This document shows positions 57,918 to 64,000 of a DNA stretch of 64,000 nucleotides, piece by piece. This DNA is from Asterias rubens. Its lineage: Eukaryota > Echinodermata > Asteroidea > Forcipulatida > Asteriidae. Every line of letters begins with the position of its first letter. The first letter of the stretch is position 1. The position numbers were made by a program, and so were the translations under genes. The stretch is taken from NCBI RefSeq assembly GCF_902459465.1, contig NC_047081.1:11638849-11702848 (forward strand). The letters are read 5' to 3'. The notes beneath the pieces were generated by a model. The model saw only the letters and a list, made by a program, of their open reading frames with translations. It was not told the origin of the DNA and searched no databases.

Positions 57918-58420
57918 ACGTTTATCACTTCAAGAAATATTTCTGAGTCGGAGCTGACTTTCTGAGTCGGAGTTGACAAACTGGGTTTCCGGTCCAAAAA
58001 ACAAGACTCAATGTTTTCATTTCTTGATCGTTTACAAAGTCAACTGATCTGGATTCAGAGTCAGCTCTGCTGATATTCCGGGTTGGTTTAACCGAGGTCA
58101 GAGGTCAGGAAGAGACTGCAGTCGAACCAACCATGCATGTTTAGAGCGCCGCGCGGGTCCATTTTATGGACCTATTTTTATGATAGGGGTATAGCACTTA
58201 ACTTCTTTCTTTAAAAAAACTGCATAAGCTTTCGTACATAGCAACATCTATTGCGTCGAATGCAATGATGGAGGGCACAAGCCAAAATAATGTACATTCT
58301 ACAAGAAATAGTCAATGATTCCTATGTCGAGCCAGTGAGCAGTCACTATTAAAGACCATCTATTTGTGGTAGTTGGACAGGAAGCAATCATCAATAAAGT
58401 TCATGTTCTTTGTCATATTT
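57918..58420 (+). other. 3' UTR of the SAM-domain gene
   Basis: About 0.5 kb ending after AATAAA at 58393-58398, followed by a T/GT-rich stretch (tgttctttgtcatattttgt) that suits a downstream polyadenylation element. It contains ctgagtcggagttgac repeats at the left (about 57943-57977). Confidence 0.65.
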
Positions 58421-58795
58421 TGTTCATCAGCTTCCCTCGTTTCATCCGTCTCTTACTTTCTTTGTATATTATGATTTATCATCTCTATGAAATGCGGACT
58501 TGTTGGTGATTACGTCAGTACACGCATGCCGACATCTGCATGCACGCCCAACGTTTCACTCTTCTGGCTTCAATCCCTTTCTGTTGATCATTCTGTGTAC
58601 ACAATTTGCATTATACAACCAAAGAAAGGGAAATGTGCAAACTGAAAAGTGTTTAAAAAATCATTGGACACGTATATATAGCAGGGAACGTTTGAGCTAT
58701 GGCATTGGTCCACGCAGAGCAGGCCCAGTCAATAATCTGATATCACTTCATTGACCCATGTATATGATTGACCTCAGTGAGGCGACTGTTCTTGG

Positions 58796-59034
58796 CCCAA
58801 TTTCAAAGAGCTGCTAAGCACAAAATTCTGCTAAGCATGACATGTCTTCCTTAATAAAAACAGGATTGCCAACCACATTTCCACGTGATTTTCAGGATAA
58901 GCAAGCAACAGCTGAGTACCAGTAACAAGCAATTTGCAACAATTACAAATTTGGTTGGTAATCCTGTTTTTATCAAGGAAGAAATGTCATGCTAAGCAGT
59001 TTTGTGTGTGCTTAGCAGCTCTTGGGCCCTGGCC
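58796..59034. repeat. MITE-like element with about 85-bp terminal inverted repeats
   Basis: Left arm: ggcccaatttcaaagagctg, ctaagcatgacatgtcttcc, ttaataaaaacaggattgcc. Right arm is the inverse, ending tgtgcttagcagctcttggg. The centre is acaagcaatttgcaac. About 240 bp, no coding capacity. A half copy lies at 10195-10331. Confidence 0.85.
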
Positions 59035-59142
59035 TTGGACAACTTTTTGTTATGTGTCTTATCTGAGAACATGTCCAGAGAGCGTGCTGAAAATTCCCGT
59101 CTTACGTCATCCAGATAGCTAAGCACGCCTACTGGCGATAGC

Positions 59143-59318
59143 TGAGGCCCTTTTCGAAACCACGGCTTCAGCTCCGGATTCTGTTCAGGTTGCTTGGCCC
59201 GCAGTTGTTTTGGCAATATTGCGCGTGCTTTGCGTATACGCACTCAGGGCTTCAGACGAAAAGACGGAGCCTGAAGCTGAATTAAAATGTAAGCCGTGGT
59301 TTCGAAAAGGGCCTGAGA
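59143..59318. repeat. Foldback element with about 35-bp arms
   Basis: gaggcccttttcgaaaccac then ggcttcagctccg at the left; cggagcctgaagctga and gtggtttcgaaaagggcctg at the right are inverted copies. It yields matching KPWFRKGP peptides on the two strands, which proves both frames are artefacts of the palindrome. Confidence 0.85.
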
Positions 59319-59491
59319 CTGTAACAGTTGAAGCGAGCGCTCTAATATTATTTTCTAACTGCCGACTTGGACTTTGGACAAGACCAGTGTATCGTACATC
59401 GATACATTATTCTAAACGTTTATTCCTGGTCTATTGAGGTTGTGCTGGTGGGGGTTATATGACTTCGTTCTTGTGACCATCAAACACGAAG

Positions 59492-59584
59492 ATGAGCGGC
59501 GAAATGACTTCGGATGCCGGAAATATCCAACAGGAAACTGTTTTGAGTAATCCAGCTCCAACTAGCGTTGTTCACCCGTTACCA
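59492..59584 (+). CDS. Candidate alternative first coding exon A (31 codons)
   Basis: ATG at 59492 with A at -3 opens a frame (MSGEMTSDAGNIQQ...PTSVVHPLP) that runs to a donor GTTAGT at 59585, phase 0. The peptide resembles that of exon B (MSxx...NIQ...P at the end). I see no continuation within the window. It may be a first exon of a gene lying to the right. Alternatively it is a chance frame. Confidence 0.4.
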
Positions 59585-59633
59585 GTTAGTATACATATAA
59601 TATGAAACATAGATGCATTCAGAGACGGTCTCA

Positions 59634-60023
59634 TTAAAGGCACTGGACACTAGATTGGTAATTGTCAAACACAAGTCTTCTCACTTGGTGTATCTCAACA
59701 TATGCATGAAATAACAAACCTGTGAAAATTTTAGCTTGATTGGTCGTCGGAGTTGCGAGATAACTATGAAAGAAAAAACACCCCTGTCACACGAACTTGT
59801 GGGCTTTCAGATGCTTGATTTCGAGACCTCAAAGTTTAAACTTGAGGTCTCGAAATCAGAAACTAGTGGAAAATTACTTCTTTCTCGAAAACTACGTCAC
59901 TTCAGAGGGAGCGGTTTCTCACAATGTTTTATACTATCAACCTCTCCTAATTACTGGTTAGCAAGTGATGTTTTATGCTAATCATTATTTTGAGAAATTA
60001 CCAATAGTGTCCGCTGCCTTTAA
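59634..60023. repeat. TTAA-flanked MITE, 'aggcactggacact' family, full copy
   Basis: TTAA at 59634-59637 and 60020-60023. The ends aggcactggacactagattg and caatagtgtccgctgcct are inverted copies. A central palindrome holds gagacctcaaagtttaaact then tgaggtctc. 390 bp and non-coding. Homologous to 15178-15516. Confidence 0.85.
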
Positions 60024-60404
60024 GTCACCTGAGGACAAGTCTATACAATAATGTTTCATCGTTGTGACAATAACTATTGCGTGTCTTTTTATATTTTCAT
60101 TTCGGTAAGCGTCTTTTGTTGCAGACAAATTCATTACTTTGTGCATTGGGAAATTCCCAATGTGTAGGCTCCCGGTTTGGAAGTATGATGGGTGGGTTCC
60201 CTCTTCATACTTTCTAAGCCAGAAAATTATAACGAGTTTTTAAAGCTCTTTTGCTTTATTAGGCCTAACCGTTAGTTGTTACTGAAATAAGGGATTCCTA
60301 TTCAGAGATTAACTCATTAATTCACTGACTTGAAGTCGATTCCAATAATGGTGCATCTTGTCCAATGCATCCACACCCATAGTTTCCTTTAAGTTTTCAT
60401 CTAC

Positions 60405-60595
60405 TCTCTAAATGTAAAAGAGTGAAAAACACCACTGTTTACATTTCGAGCTGTCCCTTATATGGCTCTTCAAAAAGAGTGGTGGTTATTTCACTCGAGT
60501 GGTTTCATTCTATAGGACAGAGTGAAAAATCACTCAAAAAGATGCAAACTTCAATCTAAAAGAGTGGAAGACCACTCGAAAAAGGGTTGTCCTTC
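60405..60595. repeat. Cluster of short palindromes around 'agagtgaaaaaccact'
   Basis: Repeated direct and inverted agagtg/cactct words: aaagagtgaaaaacaccact, aaaaagagtggtggttattt, gagtgaaaaatcactcaaaa, agagtggaagaccactcgaa. No reading frame of interest. The stretch 60600-61360 that follows holds only a degraded tRNA-like box B (gattcgaatccc at about 60766) and a C-run. Confidence 0.6.
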
Positions 60596-61369
60596 ATATT
60601 ATAATATTATGCTTCTATGTTTGCATCTTCAAGTCAGAAGGTTGACCCTATACTCTTCAAGATCTTTCTATGCCTCAGTGTCTATTATCAGAGCCCGTTG
60701 GAATAATGTCTTCCCATTACCAAGGGATCAGGCCCTGCGCTTGACAACTCTGTGCATGGACCCCGATTCGAATCCCACCTCAGTTAAGAGCCCGGTGTCG
60801 ATGCGTCTTCAGTCCCTCCCCCCCCCCCCCCATATTATTTGTGGGGTTTTCTTATATTATATTATCTTGTTATTCGGGTGTGTAAATTATACGTAATTTA
60901 TCTGACTATGTAGATGATCTGACAATCAGCCTTCAAGAGAGCCGTGAACCTTGTACCTAACAACCATAGAGCTATAATAGCTCTATTATGCTAACAACAG
61001 AAACAGTCGGCCATCTTTGGTTTCCTATAATAGTACTAGCCAAGCGTAATGTGCAGTGTTTAATGTTTAATGGTTTAATATCACTCGTCACGAAGGCTCA
61101 TCGCAAAATAATTTATCAGGAAACAAACATAATGCCATAATCCTCCTCCGTGTGGAGTGAAATATAACCATTTCAGATTTGCTTTTAATAAAAAGAGGTA
61201 ATCTATCAAATTGACAATTCAACAAGACATGCAATAAAACCAGTCAAATCATCGAGTACAGATTAGGAATGTTTAAACCTCTGACACCATGGATTAAATT
61301 TTCACATTTCGTTTATTCTGTTTGTAGAGCAACTCCCAGGAAAGCGAGGCCTATCATGCTCCACTATAG

Positions 61370-61575
61370 CCAATAACCCAATGGACAGAATTAGACACTG
61401 AAGAAAGAAGTTTCAGGGGTTTGGGAGGAAAATCCCATGAGAATTATTTCATGGACAAAACTTACTGAAAACCCAATCCATAGTTCCCCGGCGTGATTCG
61501 AACCGGGGTTCTAGCGGTGGAAGATCGCTAGAGATCCCAACGCCAATCCGACCACCAATCCCCTCCATAACGGCT
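61370..61575 (-). mobile_element. tRNA-derived SINE (minus orientation)
   Basis: On the minus strand a box A-like gattggtggtcgg is followed by a box B ccccggttcgaatca. The downstream body (plus strand: actgaaaacccaatccatag, gagaattatttcatgga) matches 51575-51760. The cloverleaf is imperfect, so this is not a tRNA gene. Confidence 0.7.
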
Positions 61576-62177
61576 CGATTTTCAAGAACTGACGAGTGAC
61601 GGTGTCACCCTGTCACACTCACAGGGTGCCACAGAGATTTTTTTTAAATGCTGTGTAATAAATAAAAAAATATCAACATTTTGAAGGCTGGACTAAAATG
61701 CTTCAGACAACAGTATTATGTGAAAACCTTCGAGTTGCAGTTTCTGTTGGTTCTTAATTGTTGCTGGTTGAATATCCAATCATTGAATATTCAATCCGCA
61801 ATTTTTTGTTTTCTACTGCCAAGTGTCCTTTTTAAATATCGTTGAATAAATGAACCATTGCTAATTCTAAAAATAATGTACTTTGATTACATGCTTTAAA
61901 GCTTTGTTTTCCACGACCTACAGACTCCCTAGAATACACCAGAGAGCATCTACGGATTAAAACAATATTCCGGGGCCCTAAGGCGGGCCCCGGTCCCCCC
62001 GCCGTGGTATGTCCGTCCTCCCCCCCCCCCCCCCACCTTTTAGGACGGATTGACGCCCCTGCCATCTCAGCTTGCAAGTTTGAACAGTTCTTTAATCTGC
62101 GCGTTCCACGAAGCGACGGCTCCATTATTACAACACAGGGGCTTTGGGGTCATGAAACTGTGAATAGCCTGTTCAGA

Positions 62178-62204
62178 TTACGTAACGTCGGTATGGCTAT
62201 ATAA
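62178..62204 (+). promoter_or_regulatory. Candidate promoter B: TTACGTAA site plus TATA box
   Basis: A palindromic TTACGTAA (62178-62185, consensus site of PAR-bZIP/NFIL3-type factors) lies 12 bases before TATATAA (62198-62204). Exon B starts about 100 bases downstream, so initiation near 62230 would leave a 5' UTR of about 75 bases. Confidence 0.5.
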
Positions 62205-62306
62205 CACGCAATTATTTAATAGCATAGAGAAAGGACTTGTAAATGCTGTGCTGTGTTACTGTCTGTATGTTCGTCTTCATAAACCAACACAAGACCAAGA
62301 CCAAAG

Positions 62307-62378
62307 ATGAGTGACAATTTAGAAGGTGCCAATAATATTCAGGGTATGAGTATTTCTCCTATTGATGATGATGTACCG
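62307..62378 (+). CDS. Candidate alternative first coding exon B (24 codons)
   Basis: ATG at 62307 (context ccaaagATGAG, A at -3) opens the peptide MSDNLEGANNIQG...IDDDVP and runs to a strong donor GTAAGT at 62379, phase 0. A TATA box lies about 105 bases upstream. Similar in start, NIQ motif and final Pro to exon A. The downstream exon is outside the window and I cannot name the gene. Confidence 0.5.
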
Positions 62379-62570
62379 GTAAGTACCAAGCATGAAACAT
62401 TGTATTCCTCTGTTATTCAATGTTGATAACAAAGGAGGGACGCTGCGGCGTTGAAGAATTCCGTGCATTGTTGGCGGTGCAATCCAGACGCTGTACGTTT
62501 CCCCATTAGATCCGAGCTCGCTGTACGGTTTGCCATCATAGATAGATAGATAGATATTATACACATAAAT

Positions 62571-62716
62571 GAATGTTTATGAGTGCAATGGTGCGAATAT
62601 GTTCATGAGTTGAAAGATGGAATGTTCTATTCAACGAGGCGGAGCCGAGTTGAATGGAACATTCCAGCTTTCAACGAATGAACATTTCGCACCATTGCAC
62701 GAATGAAAAACATTCA
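62571..62716. repeat. Foldback element with about 65-bp arms
   Basis: gagtgcaatggtgcgaatat, gttcatgagttgaaagatgg and aatgttctattcaac are mirrored by gagttgaatggaacattcca, gctttcaacgaatgaacatt and cgcaccattgcacg around the centre gaggcggagcc. Non-coding. Directly left of the LINE tail. Confidence 0.85.
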
Positions 62717-63280
62717 TTATTTGTTTTTTATTCAATGTTGCAAATAGTGTATAATACAGAGTAATATGGACAAGATAAAAGTAAATATAAAATATATTAA
62801 AAGATGAAACAATAAACAAAAGGCAACCTCTAGGTCCGGGGAGAAGCACAGCTTTTGTTCCCCAGCCTATGAACAGACAAACCCAAAAAACAGACAGACA
62901 TTAAAAATACAGGACAAAACTAACAGGACAAAATTGACAGGTGTAAGACAGAAAATAAAGCCGTTACAATTTCTACATACAAAAATAACATCAGAATCTT
63001 AGTATTCATTAAGAAAACGAGTTTTAAGTTTTTGGGTAAAAGTTGAGAGAGTACTCAATGATTTAAAAGAGTCATCCAGACTATTCCAAAATAAAGTGCC
63101 ACGCTGGACAACACCATTTTTAGACAACGAGGTTCTACGATAGTTAACATACAGATTTTTCCTAGCAGCGCTACGGGTATAGGAGTGGATGTTTGAGGCA
63201 AGTGTAAAACTGGAGTTGAAACATGGAGGTAACAGATTATTCATATATTTATACATAAACTTTCCACACGTAACCACCAC
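62717..63280 (-). mobile_element. 5'-truncated non-LTR retrotransposon (reverse transcriptase C-terminus)
   Basis: The minus-strand frame 63280-62999 encodes about 93 residues of the type seen at the end of many non-LTR reverse transcriptases: MYKYMNNLLPPCF, IHSYTRSAARKNLYV, GTLFWNSLDDSFKSL and LKTRFLNEY before the stop. A 3' tail continues to a T-rich end near 62717 and includes an ATTGAATAAAA-type terminus. The frame is intact but short, so this is a recent truncated insertion. It cannot code a full enzyme. Confidence 0.8.
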
Positions 63281-63351
63281 TTAAAGATTTGACGGGGAGA
63301 TCAGTGGTGTGAGTGAGATCGCGATCAAATTCTAACTTTTATCTAAAAAGA

Positions 63352-63409
63352 AATACACAAAGTTGTAGGAATGGGCGTTTAATACACAAAGTTGTAGGAA
63401 TGGGCGTTG
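63352..63409. repeat. 29-bp perfect direct duplication
   Basis: aatacacaaagttgtaggaa then tgggcgttt at 63352-63380 is repeated immediately at 63381-63409 with one final-base change. Confidence 0.9.
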
Positions 63410-63517
63410 CTTTTTTCCCCGTACTATATCACATCGACCAATAGTTTTGTCTTGTGGATGTCTTGACTACTATGAACGGACGGGTGGTTGAGCATGCGCC
63501 GACCGAGCGGATCCTCT

Positions 63518-63547
63518 CACGTGCATTTGTATGCAAGGCTATATATA
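63518..63547 (+). promoter_or_regulatory. Candidate promoter C: E-box plus TATA box
   Basis: CACGTG at 63518-63523 lies 16 bases upstream of TATATATA (63540-63547). Candidate exon C starts 300 bases downstream, with no intervening long frame. Confidence 0.45.
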
Positions 63548-63846
63548 TAATAATGAGCGCAAAGCTAAGGTCGTATTGGTTTGTGCCAGCGTTCGATCCG
63601 AGATCTAGTATAACATGTGATTGTGTGAGCACTTAACACAAGTTGACGACAGAGGACGACCTACAACATCAAACGATCAATAATCAACAGCTATAAAACG
63701 AAGTACAGTGGAGTCTAGATAACGTGTAAAGTTGTATTATTCTTTTAGTTTGGGACGATATATTGGTGGCATGATTTAGGTTCTCGAGTCAATGTAGGCT
63801 ACGTATGTATTTCTCATGTAATTTCTGCACGCTGGGTGTTTAACAA

Positions 63847-63891
63847 ATGGCAAACGATCTGAAAAGCGACCGGAACAAGGGCACATCAAAG
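63847..63891 (+). CDS. Candidate alternative first coding exon C (15 codons)
   Basis: ATG at 63847 (G at +4) opens MANDLKSDRNKGTSK and meets a donor GTAAAA at 63892, phase 0. The peptide differs from exons A and B. The shared phase and its position behind a TATA box suggest a third first exon for the same gene right of the window. Weak evidence alone. Confidence 0.4.
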
Positions 63892-64000
63892 GTAAAATAC
63901 GATTAGGTTAATGAAAGTATACTTCTACCCTCTAGAATCTAATAAGCCTCACGGGAGCCTTATAGTTTCTAGAAGTAGTTAAAGTATATAAAAACGCAGG

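Noticed and set aside
62999-63280. A host gene on the minus strand
   Set aside because: The sequence matches the standard C-terminal end of a non-LTR reverse transcriptase and has no upstream domain.

Overview
This window is a piece of animal nuclear genome. Every gene is split by GT-AG introns, and the proteins are deuterostome-type orthologues of human genes. Introns and spacers are packed with short palindromic elements, tRNA-derived SINEs and CR1/L2-like LINE tails. That repeat style, plus abundant ACATGTAC-type motifs, suggests an echinoderm, most likely a sea star. The species assignment is inference; the gene calls are not.

Layout, left to right. (1) 1-2403: the last three coding exons and 3' UTR of an SLC25A16-type mitochondrial carrier (+). 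(2) 3135-28992: CCDC6 (+), ten coding exons rebuilt from the sequence, with an 11.5 kb first intron, a 37-bp minisatellite, a TGACC pentamer array and two tandemly duplicated micro-exons near the C-terminus. (3) 29121-31559: PPM1K (-), the mitochondrial branched-chain ketoacid dehydrogenase phosphatase, complete in four exons and tail-to-tail with CCDC6. (4) 33050-43395: a five-exon gene (+) for an unusual single-pass membrane protein with one complete Frizzled cysteine-rich domain and a cytoplasmic tail of no recognised domain. (5) 49324-52895: EIF4E (-), complete in seven exons, with a CACGTG E-box just upstream of its start codon. (6) 54638-57917: a three-exon gene (+) for a SAM-domain protein with a conserved-looking C-terminal helical module, an acidic SUMO-interacting-type motif and a SUMO-acceptor-type site. 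(7) 59492-63891: three short candidate first exons, each an ATG followed by a phase-0 splice donor, two of them behind TATA boxes. They look like alternative promoters of one gene lying beyond the right edge.

After the co-oriented SLC25A16 and CCDC6, gene orientation alternates: CCDC6 and PPM1K converge, PPM1K and the FZ gene diverge, FZ and EIF4E converge, EIF4E and the SAM gene diverge. The genes do not form one pathway. SLC25A16 and CCDC6 lie close together on human 10q21, and PPM1K and EIF4E both lie on human 4q22-q23, so the window may join two ancestral linkage pairs.

The points most worth a second look are the FZ-only single-pass receptor, the SAM/SIM/SUMO protein, the duplicated CCDC6 micro-exons, the three alternative first exons, a perfect 31-bp hairpin between PPM1K and the FZ gene, and two TTAA-flanked palindromic element families, one copy of which sits inside a minisatellite.
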